A stretch of DNA of 64,000 nucleotides from Pseudoips prasinana (GCA_951640165.1 OX621258.1:3371501-3435500), one strand, 5' to 3'; positions 49,868-59,870 are shown, numbered from the stretch's first letter. Program-made: numbers and translations. Notes: generated by a model not told the origin, from the sequence alone.

Positions 49868-50490
49868 AAGCGGCCAAGTGCGAGTCCGACTCGCCCATGA
49901 AGGGTTCCGTAGCAGCAAGTAACAATATAAAAGTAATAATAAAAAAGTTCTTGAAGTAGTTGATTGAATGAAAGGTAAATTGCGGTTTACGATTTATGAC
50001 GTATTAAAAAAACTACTTACTAGATTTCGTTCAAACCAATTTTCGGTGGAAGTTTGTAAAGTAATGTACATCATATATCTTTTTTAGTTTTATCATTCTC
50101 TTATTTTAAAAGTTACAGGGGGGGGGGGGGGGCACCCATTTACCACTTGGGAAGTGTCTCTCGCGCAAACTATTCAGTTTAGAAAAAAATTATATTAGAA
50201 ACCTCAATATTCATTTTTTGAAGACTTATCTATAGATAGCCCACATGTAGAGGTTCGATAAAAAAAAATTTTTTCAGTTGTATGTATGGGGCACCCCCAA
50301 AATTTATTGGATTTTTCTGTTTTTGTGTTAAAATCTCAATGCGGTTCACAGAATACATCTACTTACCAAGTTTCAACAGTATAAGTCTTATAGTTTCGGA
50401 AAAAAGTGGCTGTGACATACGGAAGGCCAGACAGACAGACATGACGAATCTATAAGGGTTCCGCCTTTTTTTACGGAACCCTAAAAAGTG
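49868..50490 (+). repeat. GGCC repeat, long form, full length
   Basis: gcggccaagtgcgagtccga, gaagggttccgtagcagcaa, G-run of about 15 at 50118-50132, cctataagggttccgcc-like end, and acggaaccctaaaaa. The right end carries TACGGAACCC, inverse of GGGTTCCGTA near the left end. Confidence 0.78.
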
Positions 50491-50595
50491 CTAAAAAGCC
50501 GTGATGTAGAGAAATTTACCACGGTTAGAACTACTCTGTACAAACGTAATAAAGTAACTATTACCTTGATACATTCGGTTTCAAAACGGCATGTA

Positions 50596-50670
50596 AGTAA
50601 TTGGACAGCAGCAACCACTGCCAATACGATAAATAAAGATAAAGAAATATTATCTTTATTTATCGTATTG
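50596..50670. repeat. Perfect fold-back, 23-bp arms, 7-nt loop
   Basis: gccaatacgataaataaaga then taa pairs exactly with tta then tctttatttatcgtattggc. The loop is agaaata. It lies at the tail end of the adjacent 5S-headed SINE. Confidence 0.93.
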
Positions 50671-50812
50671 GCATGGTTACCCTAGTGTCGGAGTTGTTCA
50701 AGCCAGCTTAACGACTGTTGTCTAATGACTACAACCGGGACCGACAGCTTACCGTTAGCTCAGAAATTAAACTACTTTAACGGTCACCCATCTATGGACT
50801 GACCGAAAAGAA
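50645..50812 (-). mobile_element. 5S rRNA-headed SINE
   Basis: Antisense tattggcatggttaccctag, aacgactgttgtctaatgac, ccgggaccgacagctta and ggtcacccatctatggactg. Part of the 5S-like head is missing. Confidence 0.75.
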
Positions 50813-50827
50813 AAGAATTTTTTTATT

Positions 50828-51148
50828 GCTAATGCCCCGCGGTTTTACTCGCGTTAAATTTTATACATTTATCACACCTCCTCCCCCGTAGGTGATAGCG
50901 TGATAATATGTAGCCTATATATTGACCCGACCTCTTAGTAATATTCATGCAAAATTTTAAGTAAATCCATGCCGTACTTCTTGAGTTTAGCCCGGACATA
51001 CATACAGACAAACAGACACATAGACAAAAATTCTAAAAACTATATTTTTGGCTTCGATATCGATTGTTGATCACGCCCCAAGTATCCTTTTAAAAAAAAT
51101 ATTCAATGTACAGTTTTGACTTTCCTACAATTTTATTATATGTATAGA
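50828..51148 (-). mobile_element. HelA Helitron, 3' end mutated
   Basis: gctaatgccccgcggtttta at the minus-strand 3' end (CTAG lost), then the HelA body and the 5' TCTATACATATAATAAAAT. Confidence 0.83.
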
Positions 51149-51346
51149 TATTGAAAAACACAATTTACACACAAATACATTTATGTCCGTCGATATTTAA
51201 AAACAAAAAAATACTTGGTATTGAAGTGGGTGCATATGTCGGACAACTGTAGCAACTAGGTATCCAGTTCAGCATTAGACAACCCAGGCGCTTGGCACTG
51301 ATTTTCAACTGGACCCTCTTATGACTAAAAGATAAAAACACATTTT

Positions 51347-51505
51347 TTTTACTGCGGCGCAGCGGCTAAGACATTTGCCTCGCCGCTTCGTGTCCCTTGT
51401 TCGATATCCGCGCCGGACAACTATTTGTGTGACCCATAAATAGTTATTCTGAGTCTGGATACAGGAATTAGTCTGCCTAGTGCAGGCGTTGTCTAAAAAA
51501 ATCAT
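51347..51505 (+). mobile_element. SINE3, body deleted
   Basis: ggcgcagcggctaagacatt, tgcctcgccgcttcgtgtcc, ccgcgccggacaactatttg, gtgacccataaatagttatt. Then a deletion joins gagtctggata to caggaattag and gcaggcgttgtctaaaaaaa. Confidence 0.78.
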
Positions 51506-51567
51506 AATAATGTTCGTACATTTTAATGGCAGTCGCTGGACATGAAATTGCCCCGAGGATGGGGGAA

Positions 51568-51750
51568 TCACACTAATATTATAAGGCGAAAGTTTGTGAG
51601 TGTGTGAGTGTGTATATTTGTTACTTCTTCACGACTAAACGGCTGGAGCGATTTTAATTAAACTTGGTATGGAGTCGCTGATACTCTGGATTAACACATA
51701 GGCTATAATTTATAAAGTTTAACGCGGGTAAAACCGCGGGGCACAGCTAG
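51568..51750 (+). mobile_element. HelB non-autonomous Helitron, intact ends
   Basis: 5' TCACACTAATATTATAAGGC with A outside. 3' AACGCGGGTAAAACCGCGG, then GGCACAGCTAG, then T. Length 183 bp. Confidence 0.9.
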
Positions 51751-51764
51751 TATATGATAATAAT

Positions 51765-51905
51765 CATAATATCACGCTTGAAGGACGGTTTGGCGATCGT
51801 AGTTTCATAGTCATAGTTTACAGAGAGATACTGCTGCCAGTTTTCTGATAGGTATTTCCTCGGGACTGTTTTTACGCCACCCACGGGTTGAGATGAGGTG
51901 ATATT
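51765..51905 (+). repeat. RepX
   Basis: atcacgcttgaaggacggtt, tggcgatcgtagtttcatag, actgctgccagttttctgat, acgccacccacgggttgaga. Confidence 0.6.
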
Positions 51906-51959
51906 CATCTCTGTCAGTCACTCAAAACATAATTTCTTCCGTGTACTGCCCAAAAGTCC

Positions 51960-52050
51960 ACCAACTCAGCATTAGCTAGGTGTGACACATCTAGCGCTGG
52001 TTTTCAGTTGATAGCCAGGCAGGGCACTAAGGCATCAACCTTAACAACTA
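51960..52050 (-). mobile_element. LINE-W fragment
   Basis: acacatctagcgctggtttt then cagttgatagccaggcaggg resemble 42015-42065. Confidence 0.4.
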
Positions 52051-52153
52051 TACATGAAATAAAACTATTTTTTTGTTTGATTATTTTTTTTCTCATTTAA
52101 GTTAGTTACTATTATATTTTATGTCTAAAAGAAATAAATAAACATATTCAAAA

Positions 52154-52325
52154 CTAGCGGTGCCCTGCGGTTTCACCCGAATTAAAATAAATTATACCCT
52201 ATGTGTTATTCGGATATATAAGCTTTATTACTGCAAAGTTTCATCAGTTCAGTAGTTTTTGCGAGGAAGGATAACAAACATCCATACATCCATGCACCCA
52301 CAAACTTTAGCCTTTATAGTATTGT
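52154..52325 (-). mobile_element. HelC Helitron, diverged 3' end
   Basis: aactagcggtgccctgcggt at the minus-strand 3' end, ccctatgtgttattcggata, gcaaagtttcatcagttcag, cccacaaactttagccttta. Confidence 0.72.
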
Positions 52326-52326
52326 A

Positions 52327-52479
52327 TTGTACGAAGTAGGATTTACAAAATTTTCTAGAATAATATAAAACTATAAAAAGTAATAAAAAAAAATTATATG
52401 TCCTATATATACTGAAGTAATGCTGTAAATTGTACGAAATAGGAATTATACGAAAAAATGTTCTAGAATTATACAAAAC

Positions 52480-52547
<68 letters not shown>

Positions 52548-53275
52548 CCTATAAGTATATATAGGAGAATATGTAGTGAAGTAGGAGTTACAAAATTTTC
52601 TAAAATAATATAAAACATTATTATTGGAAATAAAATGAACAATGAAAATATTATTTTTATATTTCATATACATATATACTTATTGCAGTAATGCTGGAAA
52701 TTATAGGAATAGGATTAAAAAATAACGAAAATAATATAAAACTATAGAAATAAAAAATATTATTAGAATAGTTTCTAGAATAGTTTTTATTGGAATGATA
52801 AATTAGTAGTATATATTAAGAAATACAATTCTGTGGTACAATTAATATTTAATAAATAACTTAATACTAAAAAATATTATTCTTATATTTCATATACATA
52901 CATCTCCAATTTCCAGTATTTCTCCAGTAAGTATATAGAAATACTGGAAATTGTAGGAAGTAGGTTTTACAAAAAAAGCTAGAATAAAATAAAACAGTAA
53001 AAATAAAAATAAATATATTTTTATATTTTCTTTATATACTGGACAAATGCAGGAAATTGTAGGAAGTAGGATTTGCAAAATCTTCTATAATTATGTAAAA
53101 CTATAATACGTAAAAATATTATTTTTATATTTCCTACCTACATATATATATACTGAGAAAATGCTGGAAATTGTAGAATTTACAAGATTTCCAAAAATAA
53201 TATAAAATTATAAAAATATGATTTTATATATTTCCTACCTATATATACTGGAGTAATGCTAGAAATTGCTATACC
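52327..53275. repeat. AT-rich degenerate tandem array, units about 100-120 bp
   Basis: A unit with gctggaaattgtaggaagta, ggatttacaaaattttctag, aataatataaaactataaaa and tttatatttcctatatatac recurs about seven times with heavy divergence (markers near 52333, 52428, 52690, 52936, 53047, 53162, 53257). It begins directly at the HelC edge. Confidence 0.75.
52481..52544. repeat. (TA)n microsatellite, about 62 bp
   Basis: Uninterrupted TA repeat inside the tandem array, expanding one unit. Confidence 0.95.
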
Positions 53276-53453
53276 TGCAAATGTACAGCACTTAAACTGT
53301 TGATATTGCATTCTACTAAATTCTAGACGTGTCATTCCAAATCAGTATTCCAATTTCGAAAGAGACTTCTGACGCAAGTTTTAAATTGTTGCATCATTTT
53401 ACCCCCACCCTCGATACTATAGCATTACGTCATCATAATACTTCTATTCTTAC

Positions 53454-53496
53454 ATTTGAATTTCACAGCGAATACTGGCTGCTGTGAAATTCAAAT
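53454..53496. repeat. Perfect fold-back, 16-bp arms, 11-nt loop
   Basis: atttgaatttcacagc (53454-53469) and gctgtgaaattcaaat (53481-53496). Confidence 0.93.
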
Positions 53497-53535
53497 TTTT
53501 CGAACGACCTATATATAAAACTGCCACTCATTGTA

Positions 53536-53660
53536 CAGACGCTAGCACGTCCAGCTACCCCAATCAGTCAGATTTCTTTTATAGATTTTCAACTTTATCA
53601 CAAAAGCGTAAGGTTCACTTTCAATTGGGGTAATTTGACAGCTTGATGTGCTGGCGTCTG
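53536..53660. mobile_element. MITE-T, 125 bp
   Basis: CAGACGCTAGCACGTCCAGC at the left and GCTTGATGTGCTGGCGTCTG at the right, with TA on both sides (53534-53535, 53661-53662), consistent with a Tc1/mariner-type TA duplication. Inverted similarity continues for about 45 bp. No ORF. Confidence 0.85.
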
Positions 53661-53825
53661 TACAAACTTGCAAAAGTATAAACTTTTTGCTAGTGCATTA
53701 CAAAGTCAATGTGAGTGCGTTATATGCAATTTTCAAGACGCTCAATTTGTTCACAGATATCATTTGTCTGTTGGCAAAATGTCATTACACAGAAATATAC
53801 AAAAGTGGGATTTGAAATTTTAATA

Positions 53826-53975
53826 ACCCTTGTAGTGTCAGAGTGGTTCTAGCCGCCCATCAGGCCTCTGACATGGCTTAACTACTGTTGTCTAATAACC
53901 ACAACCGGGACCGATAGCTTAACGTGCCATCACGGAGACGCTCGGAAATTAAACCCACCCACTTACGGAACTGTG
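53826..53975 (-). mobile_element. 5S rRNA-headed SINE, head missing
   Basis: Antisense gtgtcagagtggttctagcc, cctctgacatggcttaacta, ctaataaccacaaccgggac and cttaacgtgccatcacggag. Confidence 0.7.
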
Positions 53976-54002
53976 ACAGCATATAGCTATAGAGGTATAT
54001 AT

Positions 54003-54100
54003 ATTATTTTTTCAAAAGACAAGGCCCGCACTAGGGAATCTAAGACGGACACAAATTACATCAAAGACCCTGGTGAAGGTGACTCATACAGTAAGTTAAT
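54003..54100 (-). mobile_element. SINE3 fragment
   Basis: Antisense aaaagacaaggcccgcacta, gggaatctaag and gacggacacaaattacatc; the rest is lost. Confidence 0.5.
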
Positions 54101-54292
54101 TAAATGACATAGTGTAATATTCAAAATAAAACATACAATAAATTCAGTGCCATGGGCTCATTACGCGTATAAAGTATATAAATATATTTATGTTAACGGA
54201 TATAAATCGCTTTCTAAAAAATATATATTATGCCATTCTACAGCCTAATTAACAATCTTAACTTTTAAAATATACCATCTCAGTCATTATTA

Positions 54293-54703
54293 ATGCCTTT
54301 TAAAAAAAACCTAAGACGCCATATGCAAAAAAAAACACATTTTCTGTGTGACGCCCCTGCGCCGAGAGACGTAGGAACGATATGTACTCGTAGGTATAAA
54401 TTGACGAACTCATATACTGCCGAGCATTTCAAAGGCGTTTACCCGTGGAACAGTCGCTTAGTGAATTTGAATTTAGAATTAGATCGATATTTTTTACCAT
54501 CGACATTTAACTTTTTTCTTTTTTCACTATCTGTGGTCGTGATTTTTATAAAAGTGTTTATATTTTACGGATACGAGGCGGGAATTTTGACAGGTATTTA
54601 TTTTATTTTTAATATTTTTTTGTTGAATTTACTTTGGTTTTTATTTTGTGTACTGTTAAATAGATATGAATATTATGTGGGTGTCATGTACGTGTGTTTT
54701 TAA
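54293..54703 (+). CDS. Orphan ORF, 136 aa, two hydrophobic segments
   Basis: I do not recognise this protein. The frame runs 136 codons in AT-rich DNA that matches no repeat in the window. Residues 1-75 are mixed polar, with a basic start (KKNLRRHMQKK), CDAPAPRDVGTICTRRYKL and YPWNSRLVNLNLELDRYFLP. Two long hydrophobic stretches follow: about residues 70-92 (FNFFLFSLSVVVIFIKVFIF) and about 97-122 (ILTGIYFIFNIFLLNLLWFL), compatible with membrane helices. The start is simply the first ATG. T-rich AT-biased DNA easily encodes F/I/L/Y runs, so the hydrophobic half may be spurious. The N-terminal half has the more gene-like composition. It could be an exon, a decayed element ORF, or chance. Confidence 0.25.
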   Translation: MPFKKNLRRHMQKKTHFLCDAPAPRDVGTICTRRYKLTNSYTAEHFKGVYPWNSRLVNLNLELDRYFLPSTFNFFLFSLSVVVIFIKVFIFYGYEAGILTGIYFIFNIFLLNLLWFLFCVLLNRYEYYVGVMYVCF

Positions 54704-55499
54704 ATCTGTAATGCTTTAGAAAAATGTAGGAAGTTACCTAACCCTACATGATGCAATCTCAGTTATTTTTACACAAGGTAATTAAGAATCTAGTAACTCA
54801 TAGACGAGTCTGGTTCTAGTGGTTAAATTTCTATTAATAACTATTTAATTCCTATAATATATTAATGCCCTTTAAGAGATTGCTACTTTAAGAATAGTTC
54901 ATTTTTATTAATTATATCAACCATTGTACAAAAGTGACATTTTAAAGGAAAAATTGACAAGAATTTATGAAATAAATAATAATTATTACTGCTTTTTTCA
55001 TGTTATGATTTGTATTATTATAGATTATTAATTTTATTCTAGGCATTGGTTCAGTTTAGTCAACATTTTCAAATAAATCATTCAGTTATTACTTTATGAC
55101 AAAATACTTTTTGTGATCAAAATGATCACAAAAAGTTAAGGGTCAAAAAATATTTAAATGTACCTATATCTGTGATATATATTTTTATTTATAAATTAAG
55201 GAACAGTGAAATGGAATGCTATAAATAATACGTTGCGTCATACGATACTATTTATATATTTCATTTAAAATATTTTTTTCTTGATCCATAGTTTCACTTT
55301 TCAGTCCACTATAGATAAATAATGTTCCATTAAACATCCTCGCAATAAAATTTAGTGAATCCCAAGTTTCAATTCTGCGGAGATGGAGTGTGCATACGCA
55401 CTGCATGACGGATAATAAATTTAAAGTAATCTCTTTCGGGAAATATTTAAAAAGTTTTACAAAGTCTAATTACGATACGGAATATTTTCTACTGTTTGA
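54704..55499. other. Unassigned AT-rich stretch
   Basis: No repeat matched. A perfect fold-back ACTTTTTGTGATCA / TGATCACAAAAAGT with a 3-nt loop lies at 55106-55136. Confidence 0.4.
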
Positions 55500-55758
55500 A
55501 AATAAAATTCACTATTTGTTACTCTTTTACGCAAAATCTACGGAACGGATTTTGATGAAACTTTGTAGTAATACATAGACTCACGCCTCTTTCCCAAAGG
55601 GATAGGCAGATACAACGGATTTCCATTTGTCACGATCTTTGCACACCTGTTTTGCCTCGATTACTGTCATGTCTGTAATATAGCTTTTATATCCGAATAA
55701 CACAAAGGCTATAAATGTATAAAGTTAAACGCGGGTAAAACCGCGGGGCACAGCTAGT
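55500..55758 (+). mobile_element. HelC Helitron split by LINE-A
   Basis: ctcttttacgcaaaatctac, ggaacggattttgatgaaac, tttgtagtaat, then after the insert taatatagcttttatatccg, the hairpin GCGGGTAAAACCGCGG and GGCACAGCTAG with T. The 5' end is diverged. Confidence 0.82.
55574..55672 (-). mobile_element. LINE-A 3' end inserted in HelC
   Basis: Antisense acatagactcacgcctcttt, cccaaagggataggcagata, ttccatttgtcacgatcttt. GTAAT occurs on both sides of the insert, a plausible 5-bp target duplication. About 100 bp, 5'-truncated. Confidence 0.82.
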
Positions 55759-55857
55759 TGTAAATATTTTTAGCAATATCAACAGGAATGTGAGTGGTAA
55801 TTCTAATAAACATATTAATTTCTTTTTAAAAATACATCGCCTAATTTAAGGAAATGA

Positions 55858-56022
55858 ATCTCTGTATCACAGGGTACTTTACAACCATATAATTGACGGA
55901 CACGAAGTACATGCAGACTCGGGATGATTATTAATTTTATGGGTCAAATTTGTTTTGCACGGGAATCGAACCCGGTACACGAATGGGCGACTATCTTAAC
56001 CGCTGCGCCACACGAACAGTTT
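55858..56022 (-). mobile_element. SINE3
   Basis: Antisense agggtactttacaaccatat, gacgaagtacatgcagactc-like block, ggaatcgaacccggtacacg (B box) and aaccgctgcgccacacgaac (A box). Confidence 0.78.
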
Positions 56023-56427
56023 ACATTTTAATGTGATATTTTAAGTATTCTGAACAAATTGTTTTTTTTAAATGTCTTGTTATATTATATTTTACGCAAT
56101 ACAAAACTAAGTGTAGTTTTTGATTTTTTTTTTTTACAAATATTATGTACTAAATTTTACATGTTTTTAAATTTAAATGTACACTTATAAACAACACAGC
56201 TTTGCAGCAGCAGGTCAACTTATCACAGTGTAGTGTGTCTATGATCGTGGCCTCTCCTTCTTCTCTTTGTACAAGGCTAGGAGTGAGACATTGGCTAAAT
56301 AGACTCAAAAGATTGGGGGAAACCATTAGTATTACAATTTATGGGGGGGGGGGGGAGAGGAGTTTCCACATATTTACGAGAAGATAAAACCGGTATGGGA
56401 AAACATATATTACTTAACTACATCACA
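56023..56427. other. Unassigned stretch with a G-run
   Basis: A G-run of about 12 lies at 56343-56355. The 61-residue ORF over 56202-56387 has no recognised motif. Confidence 0.35.
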
Positions 56428-56655
56428 TCATGATGTCAGCAAAGTACGTCTACTGCTGGACAAAAGCCTCCCCAAAGAATGGGGGGATATAGTATAATCG
56501 CCACGCTTGGCAGACGGGTTGGCGATCGCAGTTTGATAGTCATAGTTCCCAGAAAAACGCTGCTGCCCGTTCTATGGCAGGTATTTCGGACGATTTCTAC
56601 GCCCCCCACGGGATGAGATGGGGTGATGATATTTTATGCCGTTAGAAGACAGCGT
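56428..56655 (+). repeat. RepX, longest copy, with LINE-B-like start
   Basis: atgatgtcagcaaagtacgt, ctgctggacaaaagcctccc, cacgcttggcagacgggttg, gcgatcgcagtttgatagtc, cgctgctgcccgttctatgg, cgccccccacgggatgagat. It shows that the RepX left end is an antisense LINE-B-like terminus. Confidence 0.72.
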
Positions 56656-56721
56656 CACATTACCACATGATCTGTCTGAAATCTTCCACTGGTGGATATA
56701 GTCCTCCCCAAAGGGAAACCT

Positions 56722-56835
56722 TTTAAACTATTTGTGTGACACATAAAATGTTGTTCTGAGTCTGGATGTACTTTGTATCTGTAAATTACGTTTGTAAAGT
56801 ACCCCGCGACACAGGGATAAATTTCACAAGTATAA
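56722..56835 (+). mobile_element. SINE3 body
   Basis: tttgtgtgacacataaaatg, ttctgagtctggatgtactt and taccccgcgacacagggata. The tRNA-like head is missing. Confidence 0.7.
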
Positions 56836-56877
56836 AAAAAGCTTATTGAAAAAAAGGTTTCATTTATAGAACGTTAT

Positions 56878-57350
56878 AATATTATCTGTGAGAAATATCA
56901 GCTATATGAAATTAAAAAACCGGCCAAGTGCGAGTCGGACTCGCACATGAAGGGTTCCGTAGAAGAAAGTATTTCAGTTGCATATATTTTTTGAAGACCT
57001 ATCCATATACCATTATTTATTAAAAAAAAATTTTGAGTTTCAGTTCTATGTATGGCTACCCTCCAAAATTATTGTTATTTGTCTATTTTTGTGTAAAAAT
57101 CTTAATGCGGTTCACAGAATACATCTACTTACCAAGTTTCAATAGTACAGCTCTTATAGTTTCGGAAAAAAGGCTGTGACATACGGATGGACAGACAGAC
57201 AGACGGAATGACGAATCTATAAGGGTTCCGTTTTTTGCCATTTGGCTACGGAACCCTAAAAAATAAGGACCTTACGAAAAATTACAAGAATCTAAACCAT
57301 AAAATTAAACATCTATCTACGCGTGCGAAATATGGGTGGGTCTCTAGTAC
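56878..57350 (+). repeat. Repeat M, interrupted by a GGCC repeat
   Basis: attatctgtgagaaatatca before the insert and ctatctacgcgtgcgaaata, tgggtgggtctctagta after it match the uninterrupted copy at 60545-60680. Confidence 0.75.
56917..57263 (+). repeat. GGCC repeat, internally deleted, exact boundaries
   Basis: ccggccaagtgcgagtcgga to acggaaccctaaaaa. About 250 bp shorter than the long form, missing the middle. It lies between A-runs in repeat M; the empty paralogue has a single A-run at this point. Confidence 0.82.
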
Positions 57351-57393
57351 CTACCTAATAAACGGTAGTAATTTTATAAACGTTATAGAAATA

Positions 57394-57706
57394 TTAGCTG
57401 TGCCCCGCGGTTTTACCCACGTTAAGTTTTATAAATTATCACAGCTCCTTCCCCGTAGGTGATGGCGTGATAATATGTAGCCTATATGTTGACCCGACCT
57501 CTTAGTAATATTCATGCAAAATTTTAAGTAAATCCATTCAGTACTTTTTGAGTTTAGCCCGGACATACATACAGACAAACAGACATAAATTCTAAAAACT
57601 ATATTTTTGGCTTCGATATCGATTGTAGATCCCGTCCCAAGTATCCTTTTTAAAAAATATTCTATGTACAGTTTTGATTTTTCTACGATTTTATTATATG
57701 TATAGA
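57394..57706 (-). mobile_element. HelA Helitron
   Basis: ttagctgtgccccgcggttt at the minus-strand 3' end (CTAG changed to TTAG on the plus-strand reading), the body with ggtgatggcgtgataatatg, and the 5' TCTATACATATAATAAAAT. Confidence 0.85.
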
Positions 57707-57744
57707 TAACGGTGATTTTAATTATTAATGTATTTTAAATTTAA

Positions 57745-57840
57745 AAGACGACGTCTGTCACTAAGATAAATAAATCCCTTTATAGCGGAGTTCCACGCAT
57801 ACCAAGTACATCCAGACACAGAATAACAATATACGGGTAT
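57745..57840 (-). mobile_element. SINE3 body fragment
   Basis: gacgacgtctgtcactaaga, then accaagtacatccagacaca and gaataacaatatacggg. Confidence 0.45.
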
Positions 57841-57851
57841 GAATATTTGAC

Positions 57852-58095
57852 GAGGCGGTTGGCGTGGCTGGTAGATGCTTGCCTTTCACTTGCAGGGCCT
57901 GGATTCGATTCCCACACAGGACAGAGATTAGTGTGCATGAACATGTCTGTTTGTCCTGAGTCTGGGTGTAATTATCTATAGCAGTATGTATTTACAAGAG
58001 TAGTATATGTAGTATATCAGTTATCTGGTTTTCATAGTACAAGCTCTGCTTAGTTTGAGATAGCCGTGTGTGAATAATGTCCCAGGATATTGTTC
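57852..58095 (+). mobile_element. SINE2, full length
   Basis: gcggttggcgtggctggtag (A box), tgcagggcctggattcgatt (B box), gagtctgggtgtaattatct, agtacaagctctgcttagtt, aataatgtcccaggatattg. Confidence 0.88.
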
Positions 58096-58270
58096 TGTTT
58101 AATAGTACTGAGTACTGCACATGGAGTCAAGTTTGAGACGCCCATAGCAAACTAGCTATGAGTGCCTCTAACCACTTCTTTAGTCAGTTGGCTATGGCCA
58201 TCTCTAACCACTTCTTTCCGGTAAGCCTGCCTCTACCGGTCTACAAACAAATTGACACACATAGTCAGTA

Positions 58271-58405
58271 CAGACGCCAACACATCCAGCTACCCCAATC
58301 TGTCAAATTTCTTTTAAAGATTTTCAACTTTATCACATTAACATAAGGTTCACTATCAATTGGGGAAATTTGACAGATTGAGGTAGCTTGATGTTCTGGC
58401 GTCTG
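58271..58405. mobile_element. MITE-T, 135 bp
   Basis: CAGACGCCAACACATCCAGC and GCTTGATGTTCTGGCGTCTG ends between TA dinucleotides. The middle tcaactttatcacattaaca is shared with the other copies. Confidence 0.87.
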
Positions 58406-58571
58406 TACATACCAGTAAACCTGCCCTTTTTTCTCGTGGGGTAACCTTTTATAAGACCCCGCCGTTTTGGGAGACGATAGGGTATGTGGGAGACCACGGC
58501 AGCGAGCCTCTATATGCTTATAGTGACGGCTCCGGGAACTCGAAACGAAAACCTAGTGCGGGCGTTATCTT

Positions 58572-59170
58572 AAAAAAAAACCGGCCAAGTGCGAGTCGGA
58601 CTCGCACATGAAGGGTTCCGTAGCAGGAAGTATTTCTGCTGATTAAATGAAAGCAAATTGCGGTTTATGACGTATTAAAAAAAACCACGTGCTAGATCTC
58701 GTTCAAACCAATTTTCGTTGTTAGTTTCTACGATAATGTATATCATATATTTTTTTTAGTTTTATCATTCTCTTATTTTAGAAGTTACAGGGGGGGCGGA
58801 CACTCATTTTACCACTTTGGAAGTGTCTCTCGCGCAAACTATTCAGTTTAGAAAAAAATATATTAGAAACCTCTATATGATTTTTGAAGACCTACTATAG
58901 ACAGCCCACATGTATGGGTACGATGAAAAATTTTTTTTTTAGTTTTAGTTCTATGTATGGCGACCCCCCAAAATTATTGTTCTTTTTCTATTTTTGTGTA
59001 AAAATCTTAATGCGGTTCACAGAATACATCTACTTACCAAGTTTCAGTAGTACAGCTCTTATAGTTTCGGAAAAAAGTGGCTGTGACATACGGACCGACA
59101 GACAGACAGACATACATGACGAATCTATAAGGGTTCTGTTTTTTGCAATTTGGCTACGGAACCCTTAAAA
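58572..59170 (+). repeat. GGCC repeat, long form, full length
   Basis: aaaccggccaagtgcgagtc, gaagggttccgtagcaggaa, cgcgcaaactattcagttta, gcggttcacagaatacatct, acggaacccttaaaa. Confidence 0.78.
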
Positions 59171-59330
59171 CGTATGAAATGGACCTATTCGGTAAGATTC
59201 TCAATTTAACGAGTGGGCCACGTTTTAAGTACATAGTAACGTCTAATCACAGTTGTATAGAACGCGGAGTTTCGGATCTCAAAAGGGCTGGGGTGCTCAA
59301 AGGGTGCACTCCGGCCTACTGTAAACTTAA

Positions 59331-59651
59331 TCTATACATATAATAAAATCGTAGGAAAGTCAAAACTGTACATTGAATATTTTATAAAAAGGATACTTGG
59401 GGCGTGATCTATAGTCGATATCGAAGACAAAAATATAGTTTTTAGAATTTTTGTCTGTGTGTCTGCTTGTCTGTATGTATGTCCGGGCTAAACTCAAAAA
59501 GTTCTGCATGGATTTACTTCAAATTTTGTGTGAATATTACTAACAGGTCGGGTCAACATATAGGCTACATATTATCACGCTATCACCTACGGGGGAGGTG
59601 CTGTGATAATTTATAAAATGTAACGCGGGTAAAACCGCAGGGCACAGCTAG
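59331..59651 (+). mobile_element. HelA Helitron
   Basis: 5' TCTATACATATAATAAAAT after A. 3' GCGGGTAAAACCGCAGGGCA, then CAGCTAG and T. 321 bp. Confidence 0.9.
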
Positions 59652-59714
59652 TATACGATAAAAAAGTGAAATCTTCGCAGTAGTTCAATCATTAAGTCCC
59701 TATCTAACTTAATC

Positions 59715-59870
59715 TCAAAAACGGAATATCATAAATTTAATCGTGCGGCGGGTCTCGAACCAGCATCTTCTACCAACCCCTCTGCGTTAAGCTACGAACG
59801 TTACACACTTTTGGAGGATGTAGGTTTATGCATCGGCTTTATTTTCTAGAAACAGCAAACCTACATTATC
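59715..59870 (-). mobile_element. SINE5 (tRNA-derived)
   Basis: Antisense aaatttaatcgtgcggcggg, tctcgaaccagcatcttcta (B-box region) and tctgcgttaagctacgaacg (A-box region), as at 41575-41835. Confidence 0.68.

Noticed and set aside
52327..53275. CRISPR-like or centromeric satellite array
   Set aside because: Units are too divergent and long, there are no spacers, and the host is eukaryotic; a degenerate AT-rich tandem repeat is sufficient.
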